From assembly GCF_026559675.1 (NCBI RefSeq), contig NZ_CP092891.1, positions 1,116,001 to 1,180,000 of the forward strand: a DNA stretch of 64,000 nt. Direction: 5' to 3'. A program made the translations under genes and the position numbers. The first letter of the stretch is position 1. Every line of letters starts with the position of its first letter. The DNA is from Microbacterium oxydans. GTDB lineage: Bacteria > Actinomycetota > Actinomycetes > Actinomycetales > Microbacteriaceae. The notes beneath the pieces are model-generated. The model ran no database searches and was not told where the DNA came from. It saw only the letters and a list, made by a program, of their open reading frames with translations. Positions 8,230 to 16,158 of this stretch are shown piece after piece.

Positions 8230-8730
8230 TCAGTGCACCTTGAAGTGATCGAAGGGCTCGAGGCAGGCGCGGCACTCGAACAGTGCCTTGCACGAAGTCG
8301 AGCCGAAGCGGGAGACCTCGCGGGTGTCGAGCGAGCCGCACCGCGGGCAGCGCACGCTCAGCGACAGCCGGATCGGGCCGGTCGACACGGCGGCCCGGCC
8401 GGAGGGCGGCGCGATCCCGTACTCCGCGAGCTTGGTCTTGCCCGCGTCCGTCATCCAGTCCGTCGTCCAGGCGGGGGAGAGCACCAGCCGCACCTCGACC
8501 TCGTCGTAGCCGGCGGCCGTGAGCGCGAGGATCACGTCGTCGCGGATCGTGTCCGTCGCGGGGCAGCCGCTGTACGTCGGGGTGATGTCGACATGGACGT
8601 GCGAGCCCTCGACCTCGACGGCGCGCAGCACACCGAGGTCTTCGATCGTGAGCACGGGGACCTCGGGGTCGGGCACGGCGGCGGCGATCCGCCAGGCCTC
8701 CTGCGTCGGGGTCGTCGCGGGCGTCACCAT
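8230..8730 (-). CDS. paaD: PaaD, phenylacetyl-CoA epoxidase maturation factor
   Basis: A 166-residue protein with an N-terminal DUF59/MIP18 domain (about 10-95; motif DITPTYSGCPAT) and a C-terminal cysteine cluster, C128-x2-C131, C147, C153-x2-C156, likely binding zinc or an Fe-S cluster. PaaD is required for active epoxidase, probably through Fe-S cluster insertion into PaaE. The chosen ATG at 8730 overlaps the end of paaC by 7 bp. A longer upstream frame in this register is only the antisense/alternate-frame shadow of paaC. Confidence 0.93.
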   Translation of the reverse strand: MVTPATTPTQEAWRIAAAVPDPEVPVLTIEDLGVLRAVEVEGSHVHVDITPTYSGCPATDTIRDDVILALTAAGYDEVEVRLVLSPAWTTDWMTDAGKTKLAEYGIAPPSGRAAVSTGPIRLSLSVRCPRCGSLDTREVSRFGSTSCKALFECRACLEPFDHFKVH

Positions 8731-9560
8731 GATGCCCCCGGATGCCGCCGCGCGAGCACCTGCATCTCCGCGAGGATGTGACCGAGAGGCGTCGCGTGCG
8801 CCCCGTGCCTCCCGCCGGCGGACGATGCCGCGACCTCCGGGATCGCCAGCCCCGCCTCGGTGAAGACGGTCGTGACCACGCCTTCGAACCCGGCCCGGAG
8901 GGTCGATGGACGCACGGCGGCGTCGCCGAGCCGCTCGATCAGGTCGTCGTCGCGGAACAGCTCGTCGACGTACGGCCAGACGTCGCCGTTCGCGCGGATG
9001 ATCCGGGCGCGGGACTCCTCCGTGCCGCCGGCGAGGCGCAGCATCCACTGCACCGCGTGATCGCGGTGGTAGTCGACCTCTTTGAGCGACTTCTCCGCGA
9101 TCGCGGCGAACGTCTCGTCCGTGCTCGCGCGCAAGAGGGAGTACAGCTCGAACATGTAGATCGCGACGACGAACTGCCGGGCGATCGTCTGTGCGAAGTC
9201 GCCGTTGGGCTGCTGCACGATCCACACGCAGCGGAACTCGGGCTCGTCGCGGAAGAACGCGAGCTCGTCTTCGCTGCGCCCGTCGAACGATCCGGCGTAG
9301 TGGAGGAACGAGCGTGCATGGCCCAGGAGGTCGAGCGCGATGTTGCCCAGGGCGACGTCTTCCTCCAGCTCGGGGGCGTTGGCGATCCAGGCACCCAGCT
9401 GCTGGGAGAGGATGAGCGCGTCGTCGCCCAGCCGCAGCGCGTACTCGGCGACGTCGGCCGACACGGCGACCGCGCCGGTGCCCGAGAGCTCCTGGGAGAG
9501 GCGGAGCTCGTCGACCGAGACGTCGCCGTGGACGTCGATGTCCTCGTGCGCCGCGCTCAC
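8724..9560 (-). CDS. paaC: Phenylacetyl-CoA epoxidase structural subunit PaaC
   Basis: A 278-residue ferritin-like protein, the non-catalytic structural partner of PaaA in the PaaA2C2 core. Typical segments are YALRLGDDALILSQQLGAW, ALDLLGHARSFLHYAG and SLKEVDYHRDHAVQWMLRLA. The first about 30 residues (acidic, D/V/S rich) extend beyond the usual PaaC start, so initiation at a later codon is possible. It overlaps paaB by 4 bp and paaD by 7 bp. Confidence 0.95.
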   Translation of the reverse strand: MSAAHEDIDVHGDVSVDELRLSQELSGTGAVAVSADVAEYALRLGDDALILSQQLGAWIANAPELEEDVALGNIALDLLGHARSFLHYAGSFDGRSEDELAFFRDEPEFRCVWIVQQPNGDFAQTIARQFVVAIYMFELYSLLRASTDETFAAIAEKSLKEVDYHRDHAVQWMLRLAGGTEESRARIIRANGDVWPYVDELFRDDDLIERLGDAAVRPSTLRAGFEGVVTTVFTEAGLAIPEVAASSAGGRHGAHATPLGHILAEMQVLARRHPGASW

Positions 9561-9862
9561 AGGTGCGGCACTCCCTCGGAGGCCGTGTAGTACACGGCGT
9601 GGCGGTAGTTCTTGCCCGCCGGGCTCTCGAAGTACGCGCCCTTGGCGTCGGGGTCGCTGGTCGTGATGGCCTCGGCCGGAGCGACCCAGATCGAGACGCC
9701 CTCGCCGCGACGGGTGTAGAGGTCGCGGGCGTTGCGGATGGCCATCTCGGCATCCGGTGCATGCAGTGAGCCGACGTGCACGTGGCTCAGGCCGCGGTTC
9801 GCCCGGACGAAGACCTCCCAGAGGGGCCAGGGTTCGCGCTCGTCGGCGCCCGGCGTCGCCAT
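9557..9862 (-). CDS. paaB: Phenylacetyl-CoA epoxidase subunit PaaB
   Basis: A 101-residue PaaB with the family pattern WPLWEVFVR...LSHVHVGSLHAPDAEMA...ARDLYTRR, ending YRHAVYYT. PaaB is a small subunit that bridges PaaAC and helps the electron transfer complex form. The ATG at 9862 shares its A with the paaA stop (TGATG). The upstream continuation of this frame is antisense to nothing and belongs to the shadow of paaA, so the short product is correct. Confidence 0.95.
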   Translation of the reverse strand: MATPGADEREPWPLWEVFVRANRGLSHVHVGSLHAPDAEMAIRNARDLYTRRGEGVSIWVAPAEAITTSDPDAKGAYFESPAGKNYRHAVYYTASEGVPHL

Positions 9863-10857
9863 CAGGCCACCGCCCCGGCCGTCGTGTGCGCCGGAGGGGT
9901 GCCGAGACTCTGCTTGCGCGCGTACTCCGCCGCCGCCTCGCGCACCCACGCGCCCTCTTCGTGTGCCGTGCGACGACGCTCGAGCCGCTCCGCGTTGCAG
10001 GGACCGTTGCCCCGGAGCACCTCGAAGAACTCGTCCCAGTCGATCTCGCCGATCACGTACTGCCCGGTCTCCTCGTCGAGACGGAGGTCTGGGTCGGGGA
10101 GCGTGACGCCGAGGATCTCGGCCTGGGGGACGAGCATGCTGACGAAGCGCTGGCGCAGTTCGTCGTTCGAGAAGCGCTTGATCTTCCATTTCATGGACTG
10201 CGCGGAGTTGGGGGACTGGTCGTCGGGCGGACCGAACATCGCCAGGCTCGGCCAGTACCAGCGGTTCACGGCGTCCTGCGCCATCTCGCGCTGCTCCTCG
10301 GTGCCGCGCATGAGGGTGAGGAGGATCTCGAAGCCCTGGCGCTGGTGGAAGGACTCCTCCTTGCAGACGCGCACCATCGCACGGCCGTACGGTCCGTACG
10401 AGGCACGGCACAGCGGCACCTGGTTGCAGATCGCGGCACCGTCGACCAGCCAGCCGATCGCGCCCATGTCGGCCCAGGTCGGCGTGGGGTAGTTGAAGAT
10501 CGACGAGTACTTGGCCTTGCCGCTGATGAGCTGATCCATCATCTCGTCGCGGGTGGTGCCGAGCGTCTGGGCTGCGGAGTAGAGGTAGAGGCCGTGGCCC
10601 GCCTCGTCCTGGACCTTCGCCATCAGGATCGCCTTGCGCTTCAGGCTCGGGGCCCGCGTGATCCAGTTGCCCTCCGGCTGCATGCCGATGATCTCGGAGT
10701 GCGCGTGCTGGGAGATCTGGCGGACGAGGGTCTTGCGATAGGCGTCCGGCATCCAGTCGCGGGGCTCGATGCGCTGCTCGTTCGCGATGAGCTCGTCGAA
10801 GAGACGCTCCTCATCGGAGATCTCGCCCACGAGGGACAGGTCTGCGGGACTGGTCAT
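9862..10857 (-). CDS. paaA: Phenylacetyl-CoA epoxidase catalytic subunit PaaA
   Basis: A 331-residue ferritin-like di-iron oxygenase that epoxidises the ring of phenylacetyl-CoA. Likely iron-ligand helices carry E85-x2-H88 (DEAGHG) and E168-x2-H171 (EESFHQ). Other conserved stretches are [10 protein letters not shown] and [18 protein letters not shown]. It is the first gene of paaABCDE-paaG. A GAGGAG ribosome site lies upstream, and the PaaR-like operator 30 bp before the ATG suggests induction by phenylacetyl-CoA. Confidence 0.97.
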   Translation of the reverse strand: MTSPADLSLVGEISDEERLFDELIANEQRIEPRDWMPDAYRKTLVRQISQHAHSEIIGMQPEGNWITRAPSLKRKAILMAKVQDEAGHGLYLYSAAQTLGTTRDEMMDQLISGKAKYSSIFNYPTPTWADMGAIGWLVDGAAICNQVPLCRASYGPYGRAMVRVCKEESFHQRQGFEILLTLMRGTEEQREMAQDAVNRWYWPSLAMFGPPDDQSPNSAQSMKWKIKRFSNDELRQRFVSMLVPQAEILGVTLPDPDLRLDEETGQYVIGEIDWDEFFEVLRGNGPCNAERLERRRTAHEEGAWVREAAAEYARKQSLGTPPAHTTAGAVA

Positions 10858-10886
10858 CGTCGACTCCTCGGCCTCCGGTCATCTTT

Positions 10887-10908
10887 ACTGACCGATCGTT
10901 AGGTTATT
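10887..10908 (-). promoter_or_regulatory. PaaR-type operator upstream of paaA
   Basis: The 22-bp site contains the core TGACCGATCGTTAGGTTA, an imperfect palindrome. It matches the published PaaR consensus from Corynebacterium (ACT-n-ACCG-nn-CG-nn-CGGT-n-AGT, from memory) at nearly all fixed positions of the left half. It lies 30 bp before the paaA start, where it would overlap the promoter. Confidence 0.8.
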
Positions 10909-10942
10909 CTCGCACACCGGGGCGACGTCCTCAAGGAGGAGG

Positions 10943-11362
10943 TCAAAGCGAGCGCGAGATCAGCTCCAGGAGCGCGCGGCCGTAGGCCTCCGCCGGGTCG
11001 GGATGCTCGAACGCGAGCGGCTCCCCGGCGATCCGGATCTCCACGCGGAAGGTGTCGTCGAGGCGCACCAACGAGTGGAAGGTGCCGCGCAGGAGGTCAC
11101 GCAGCTGGTCCTCCCGTGGCAGCCAGACCGCATCCGCGAGGGTCACGGCGTCGAGCGCCCATTCCGTGGTGCCGTTGAACGCCAGATCGGTGCCGCTGGG
11201 TGTCTGACGCGCCTCGATCGTCATCCCGCTGACGGTGAAGACCTCGGCCTCCGCCTCGAGCTCCACCTCGTCGGGAAGGTCGAGCTGGAAGCGGTCGCCC
11301 TCGGTCGGATGCCAGGCGAGCCCGGCCTCTCGCAGGGCGACGGCCAGCTCACGCGTGATCAT
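10943..11362 (-). CDS. Hypothetical protein (short, acidic, actinobacterial)
   Basis: A 139-residue protein with no signal peptide or membrane segment. It is rich in acidic residues (EVELEAEAEVF). Recognisable stretches are LAFNGTTEWALDAV and WLPREDQLRDLLR. I recall similar short proteins in Microbacteriaceae, sometimes carrying the doubtful label pilus assembly protein CpaE, but nothing here supports a role in pili. It lies on the minus strand between recQ and the paaA operator and ends 35 bp from that operator. Function unknown. Confidence 0.65.
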   Translation of the reverse strand: MITRELAVALREAGLAWHPTEGDRFQLDLPDEVELEAEAEVFTVSGMTIEARQTPSGTDLAFNGTTEWALDAVTLADAVWLPREDQLRDLLRGTFHSLVRLDDTFRVEIRIAGEPLAFEHPDPAEAYGRALLELISRSL

Positions 11363-11455
11363 CCCCTCACGCTAGACGACGGGACGCGCCCGGAGGCCGG
11401 ACGAACCTGTGGATGCCGGGCCCGAGGTGTCGGTGGGGTGGGGCAGAGTGGGGGC

Positions 11456-13579
11456 ATGACCTCCGCCGCTCCCTCCGACACCCGCGAGGCCGCACGGGCC
11501 GCACTGCGAGAGCTCGTCGGCCGCCCGGACGCCGACTTCCACGACGGGCAGTACGAGGCGATCGAAGCGCTGGTCGAGGGGCGCCGCCGCGCCCTCGTGG
11601 TGCAGCGCACCGGCTGGGGGAAGTCCGCGGTGTACTTCGTCGCGACGCTGCTGCTGCGCCGGCAGGGTGCAGGGCCGACCGTGCTGGTGTCTCCGCTGCT
11701 GGCGCTCATGCGCGATCAGATCGCGGCCGCCGAGCGGGCCGGGGTGCGTGCGGTCGCGATCAACTCCACCAACGCGCACGAGTGGTCCGACGTGCTCGCG
11801 CAGCTCGATCGCGACGAGGTCGACGTGCTGCTCGTCTCGCCCGAGCGCCTCAACAACCCGGCCTTCCGCGAGGAGCAGCTGCCGGCGCTTGTGCGGCGCA
11901 TCGGCATGCTCGTGGTCGACGAGGCGCACTGCATCAGCGACTGGGGGCACGACTTCCGTCCCGACTACCGCCGGTTGCGCGACCTTATCGCGCAGATGCC
12001 CGCCGACGTCCCCGTGCTCGCGACCACCGCGACCGCCAACAGCCGTGTCGTCGCCGATGTCGCCGAGCAGCTGGGCAGTCTGCAGGCCGGTGGCGAGGGC
12101 GGAGCGGAGCCGGTGCTGACGATCCGGGGCCCGCTGGCACGCACGTCCCTGCGGCTGGGGGTGCTGCGCCTGCGCGACTCGGCGAGCCGCCTCGCCTGGC
12201 TGCTGAGTCACCTCGACGACCTGCCCGGCTCGGGCATCATCTACACCCTGACCGTCGCGGCCGCCGTCGACACCGCTCGTCTACTGCGCGATCACGGGCA
12301 CGAGGTGCGGGCGTACACCGGGCAGACCGACAGCGAGGAGCGCGCCGAGTCCGAGGGGATGCTCAAGCGCAACGAGGTCAAGGCGCTGGTCGCCACCAGC
12401 GCCCTGGGCATGGGGTTCGACAAGCCCGACCTCGGGTTCGTCCTGCACCTCGGCGCCCCTTCGTCGCCGGTGGCGTACTACCAGCAGGTGGGTCGAGCCG
12501 GTCGCGCGAGCGAGAGCGCCGACGTGCTGCTGCTGCCCGGCGTCGAGGACCGCGACATCTGGCACTACTTCGCGACTGCGTCGATGCCCGATCGCGAGCG
12601 CGCGGAGCGGGTGATCGGCGCGCTCGGCGATGCCCCGATCTCGACGCCCGCGCTCGAGGCGATGGTCGACATCCGTCGCACGCCGCTCGAACTGCTGCTC
12701 AAGGTGCTCGACGTCGACGGCGCCGTCCGGCGTGTGCAGGGCGGATGGATCGCGACCGGCGAACCGTGGACGTACGACGCCGAGCGCTACGAGCGCATCG
12801 CGGCGGAGCGGGTCGCCGAGCAGCAGCACATGATCGAGTACGAGCAGACCGACGGCTGTCGGATGGAGTTCCTGCAGCGTTCCCTGGACGACGACACGGC
12901 GGCGCCCTGCGGGAGATGCGACAACTGCGCGGGCACCTGGTTCCCGCGGGAGATCGGGCAGGCCGCGACGACCCAGGCTGCCGAGTCGCTCGATCGGGTG
13001 GGCGTTCCGATCGAAGCCCGACGTGCGTGGCCGACCGGGGCCGACCGGCTCAGCGTGCCCGTGAAGGGTCGCATCCCGGCCGATGAGCAGGCGGGCGAGG
13101 GCAGGGCGCTGGCGCGTCTCACGGACCTCGGCTGGGGAGGGGCGCTCCGCGAGCGCTTCGCGGCGGGCGCGGCCGATGCCCCCGTGACCCCGCAGCTGCT
13201 CGACGGCTGCGTGCGGGTGCTGGCGGGCTGGGGGTGGGAGGAACGACCGGTGGCCGTCGTCGCGATGCCGTCCCGGTCGCACCCGCTGCTCGTCGATTCG
13301 CTCGCCCGCGGGCTCGCCGACGTCGGGCGGCTGCCGTACCTCGGCGCGCTCGAGCCGATCGGTGGAGGGCCGACCGGTCAGCCGGGTGGGAACAGCGTCT
13401 TCCGCCTTGCCGGCGTGTGGGATCGTCTGGGTGCCCAGCACCTCGACGTGCCCGCGGGCCCCGTGCTCCTGGTGGACGACCTGGTCGACAGCCGGTGGAC
13501 CATGACGGTCGCCGCGCGCGTGCTCCGTCAGGCCGGCGCGACCCAGGTCCTCCCGTTCGCCCTCGCCCTGCGCGGCTGA
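11456..13579 (+). CDS. recQ: RecQ-family DNA helicase with C-terminal phosphoribosyltransferase-like domain
   Basis: A 707-residue protein. The superfamily 2 helicase core has Walker A RTGWGKS (51-57), DEAH (155-158) and motif VI QVGRAGR (344-350). The RecQ zinc site is C468...C485-x2-C488-x2-C491. The usual HRDC domain is missing. The last about 200 residues end in VLLVDDLVDSRWT (670-682), which resembles the PRPP loop of type I phosphoribosyltransferases but has Trp where a small Gly/Thr residue is usual. It should unwind DNA 3'-5' in repair or recombination. The start ATG at 11456 is chosen because the frame upstream lacks RecQ similarity. The gene converges with the IclR gene 7 bp downstream. 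Confidence 0.92.
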   Translation: MTSAAPSDTREAARAALRELVGRPDADFHDGQYEAIEALVEGRRRALVVQRTGWGKSAVYFVATLLLRRQGAGPTVLVSPLLALMRDQIAAAERAGVRAVAINSTNAHEWSDVLAQLDRDEVDVLLVSPERLNNPAFREEQLPALVRRIGMLVVDEAHCISDWGHDFRPDYRRLRDLIAQMPADVPVLATTATANSRVVADVAEQLGSLQAGGEGGAEPVLTIRGPLARTSLRLGVLRLRDSASRLAWLLSHLDDLPGSGIIYTLTVAAAVDTARLLRDHGHEVRAYTGQTDSEERAESEGMLKRNEVKALVATSALGMGFDKPDLGFVLHLGAPSSPVAYYQQVGRAGRASESADVLLLPGVEDRDIWHYFATASMPDRERAERVIGALGDAPISTPALEAMVDIRRTPLELLLKVLDVDGAVRRVQGGWIATGEPWTYDAERYERIAAERVAEQQHMIEYEQTDGCRMEFLQRSLDDDTAAPCGRCDNCAGTWFPREIGQAATTQAAESLDRVGVPIEARRAWPTGADRLSVPVKGRIPADEQAGEGRALARLTDLGWGGALRERFAAGAADAPVTPQLLDGCVRVLAGWGWEERPVAVVAMPSRSHPLLVDSLARGLADVGRLPYLGALEPIGGGPTGQPGGNSVFRLAGVWDRLGAQHLDVPAGPVLLVDDLVDSRWTMTVAARVLRQAGATQVLPFALALRG

Positions 13580-13586
13580 CGCGGTC

Positions 13587-14354
13587 TCAGTCGTCGGCCG
13601 GCGCGAGGCGCGGCGGCCAGGCGGTGGCACCGAGTTCCCGGGAGATGTTCCTGGCAGTCTCCCGCAGTGCATTGAGGATCGCGTCCGAGGCGGGCGTCTG
13701 CGAGGTCGGCATCACGACGGCCACGGCGGCGACGATGTCGTTCGAGGCGTCGGCGACGGGGGCGGCGAGCGAGGATTCGCCCAGCACCGCCTCGTCGAAC
13801 TCGCCGGCGGTGCCACGTTCGGCGATCGCGGGCAGCTCGAGCGTCAGCCGTGCGATGTCGGTCACGGTGTCGCCCGTGAGGCTGCGCAGCGGCTGCTCGA
13901 AGACGCTCCGCTGGAAGCCCTGGTCGTACGCGAGCAGCACCTTGCCCATGGCCGAGGCGTGCGCGGGGATCGCGACCCCCGTCTCCAGCATCTGCTGACT
14001 GTCGTCGGGCCGCAGGTTGTGATGGATCACGAGGACATCGGTGAAGTGCGGGGCGCCGAGTCGCACCGAGAGGTCGGTGCGGCGCGCGAGCTCCTGCGTC
14101 CAGCGCATCGCCCGTGCCCGCACGTCGAGTGTGTCGAGGTAGACGTTGCTGAGCCGGAGCAGCGTCGGGCCGAGCATGTAGCGCTGGCCGCCGCGCTCCT
14201 TGGCGACGAGCCCGTGCGAGCGCAGCGACTTCACGATCCCGTGCACGGTGGACGGCGGCAGGCCGAGCGCTGCGGCGAGGTCGGTGATGCCGAGGTGGCG
14301 TGCTCCCTGGAGCAGTTCGAGGATCTTCGCCGCGCGGTCGATCGCCTGGATCAC
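13587..14354 (-). CDS. IclR-family regulator, probably of the dha operon
   Basis: A 255-residue IclR protein. A winged helix at about residues 5-60 (ITDLAAALGLPPSTVHGIVKSL) is followed by the effector-binding IclR domain (PAHASAMGKVLLA is typical). I place the start at the GTG at 14354 because AAGGAGGG sits seven bases upstream and the protein then begins VIQAIDRAAKILELL, as in GylR-type regulators. Longer starts would run into the dhaK promoter. It is divergent from dhaKLM, so it most likely represses that operon and responds to dihydroxyacetone, glycerol or a phosphate of these. Confidence 0.88.
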   Translation of the reverse strand: MIQAIDRAAKILELLQGARHLGITDLAAALGLPPSTVHGIVKSLRSHGLVAKERGGQRYMLGPTLLRLSNVYLDTLDVRARAMRWTQELARRTDLSVRLGAPHFTDVLVIHHNLRPDDSQQMLETGVAIPAHASAMGKVLLAYDQGFQRSVFEQPLRSLTGDTVTDIARLTLELPAIAERGTAGEFDEAVLGESSLAAPVADASNDIVAAVAVVMPTSQTPASDAILNALRETARNISRELGATAWPPRLAPADD

Positions 14355-14418
14355 GGGGGAGCCCTCCTTCCGGTGCGTCGTCGAGCCGGTGTGGTCGTGC
14401 CGGTCTTCCGGATTGATC

Positions 14419-14460
14419 TTGACAACCCGGCAGGCTCCGAGCATATTCGACATTAACGAA
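14419..14460 (+). promoter_or_regulatory. dhaK promoter with overlapping palindrome
   Basis: A near-perfect sigma-70 promoter is visible: TTGACA (14419-14424), a 17-bp spacer, then CATATT (14442-14447). The imperfect palindrome TTCGACATTAACGAA (14446-14460; TTCG-n7-CGAA) overlaps the -10 and the expected start point. That is a typical position for a repressor, here presumably the divergent IclR protein. dhaK begins 65 bp downstream after AAAGGAGATCG. Confidence 0.7.
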
Positions 14461-14524
14461 TTGCTTTCGGATTTTTGCGGAAGAGACGCGCAACAGACCA
14501 CAGAAGATCAAAGGAGATCGAACG

Positions 14525-15517
14525 ATGAAGAAGCTCATCAACGCCCCCGAAGACGTTCTCGTCGAATCGCTGAGGGGCGTCGCTCTCGCTCATCCCGAGC
14601 TCTCCGTCGACCTGGAGAACCACGTCATCACCCGCGCCACACCGAAGGCGCAGGGCAAGGTCGCCGTCGTGTCCGGCGGCGGATCCGGTCACGAGCCGCT
14701 GCACGGCGGGTTCGTCGGCACCGGCATGCTCGACGCCGCCGTCGCGGGTGAGGTCTTCACCTCGCCGACGCCCGACCGCGTGCAGGTGGCCACGAAGGCC
14801 GTCGACCGCGGAGCCGGTGTCCTCCACATCGTCAAGAACTACACGGGCGACGTCCTGAACTTCGAGATGGCCGCCGAACTCGCCTCCATGGAGGGGATCG
14901 AGGTGGGCAGCGTGGTCGTCGACGACGACGTGGCCGTGCAGGACTCGCTGTACACGGCCGGTCGCCGCGGCGTGGGCCTCACCGTGCTGCTCGAGAAGAT
15001 CGTCGGTGCCGCCGCGGAGGAGGGCCGCGATCTGGCCGCCGTCGTCGAGCTGGCGAAGAAGGTGAACGGGCAGGGCCGCTCGATGGGGATGGCGCTCACG
15101 AGCTGCACGGTGCCCGCCGCCGGCAAGCCGACGTTCGACCTCCCGGACGACCAGATGGAGATCGGCATCGGCATCCACGGAGAGCCGGGCCGTCACCGCG
15201 AACCGCTTGCTCCGGCATCCGACATCGCCCGGCAGCTCGTCGAGCCGATCCTCGCCGACATCGACGCGTCCGGACCGGCGATCGTGATGCTCAACGGGAT
15301 GGGAGCCACGCCCCTGATCGAGCTGTACCTCATGTACGGCGAAGTCGCGGCGATCCTCGAGAAGTCCGGCGTGCAGATCGCCCGGAACCTCGTCGGCAAC
15401 TACATCACCTCGCTCGACATGGCGGGATGCTCGGTCACGCTGCTCAAGGCCGACGGCGAGCTGCTGCGGCTGTGGGATGCCCCGGTGAACACGCCCGGCC
15501 TGCGGTGGGGCGCGTGA
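14525..15517 (+). CDS. dhaK: Dihydroxyacetone kinase subunit DhaK
   Basis: A 330-residue DhaK, the subunit that binds dihydroxyacetone covalently. The substrate loop GGGSGHEP is at 51-58, Asp109 lies in [12 protein letters not shown], and the covalent-adduct histidine is H218 (GIHGEPG). DhaL-ATP phosphorylates the bound sugar to dihydroxyacetone phosphate. The length matches PTS-type DhaK rather than the fused ATP-dependent eukaryotic kinase. The stop overlaps the dhaL ATG (TGATG). Confidence 0.97.
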   Translation: MKKLINAPEDVLVESLRGVALAHPELSVDLENHVITRATPKAQGKVAVVSGGGSGHEPLHGGFVGTGMLDAAVAGEVFTSPTPDRVQVATKAVDRGAGVLHIVKNYTGDVLNFEMAAELASMEGIEVGSVVVDDDVAVQDSLYTAGRRGVGLTVLLEKIVGAAAEEGRDLAAVVELAKKVNGQGRSMGMALTSCTVPAAGKPTFDLPDDQMEIGIGIHGEPGRHREPLAPASDIARQLVEPILADIDASGPAIVMLNGMGATPLIELYLMYGEVAAILEKSGVQIARNLVGNYITSLDMAGCSVTLLKADGELLRLWDAPVNTPGLRWGA

Positions 15518-16158
15518 TGGCGGCGATCGACACCACCGTCGTGGCCGACTGGATCTCCCGCTTCGGCGCCGCGGTCACCGAGAAGCGCGACTGGCTCACC
15601 GAACTCGACTCGGCGATCGGCGACGCCGATCACGGCGCCAACATGGCTCGCGGCATGAGCGCGGTCGGCGAGAAGCTGGGCGCGGGCACACCGGCGACCG
15701 TCGACGAACTCCTCAAGTCCGTCGGCATGACGCTCGTGAGCTCGGTGGGCGGGGCCAGCGGCCCCCTCTACGGCACCTTCTTCCTGCGTATGGGGATGAC
15801 GGCGGGGGCGGTCTCCGAGCTCGACGGTCCCGGCCTCGCCGCGGCACTGCGCGCCGGACTCGACGGCATCGTCGCCCGCGGGAAGGCCGAGGCCGGCGAC
15901 AAGACGATGTTCGATGCCATGGCACCGGCCGTCGATGCGCTGGACGAGGCGCTCGCCGCCGGCTCCTCGGTGCCGGATGCCGTCGGAGCGGCGGCGGACG
16001 CGGCTGCGAGGGGCCGAGACGCCACGCTGCCGCTCGTCGCCCGCAAGGGTCGGGCGAGCTATCTGGGGGAGCGGAGCGCCGGCCACCTCGATCCCGGTGC
16101 CGCCTCGACGGCCATCCTCTTCGAGACGCTCGCCGCGGCGGTCGCGGACAGCGCCTGA
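15517..16158 (+). CDS. dhaL: Dihydroxyacetone kinase ADP-binding subunit DhaL
   Basis: A 213-residue DhaL, the nucleotide-carrying subunit. The Mg2+-ADP site has D31 and the GDADHG motif (D36, D38, H39). The helical-barrel signature GGASGPLYGTFF follows. The ADP stays bound and is rephosphorylated by DhaM rather than exchanged. The ATG at 15517 follows the dhaK stop by overlap, and a GTG one codon upstream is also possible. The stop overlaps the dhaM start (TGATG). Confidence 0.97.
   Translation: MAAIDTTVVADWISRFGAAVTEKRDWLTELDSAIGDADHGANMARGMSAVGEKLGAGTPATVDELLKSVGMTLVSSVGGASGPLYGTFFLRMGMTAGAVSELDGPGLAAALRAGLDGIVARGKAEAGDKTMFDAMAPAVDALDEALAAGSSVPDAVGAAADAAARGRDATLPLVARKGRASYLGERSAGHLDPGAASTAILFETLAAAVADSA

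Noticed and set aside
10943..11362. CpaE pilus assembly protein
   Set aside because: The short acidic product has no CpaE ATPase or receiver features; kept as hypothetical.
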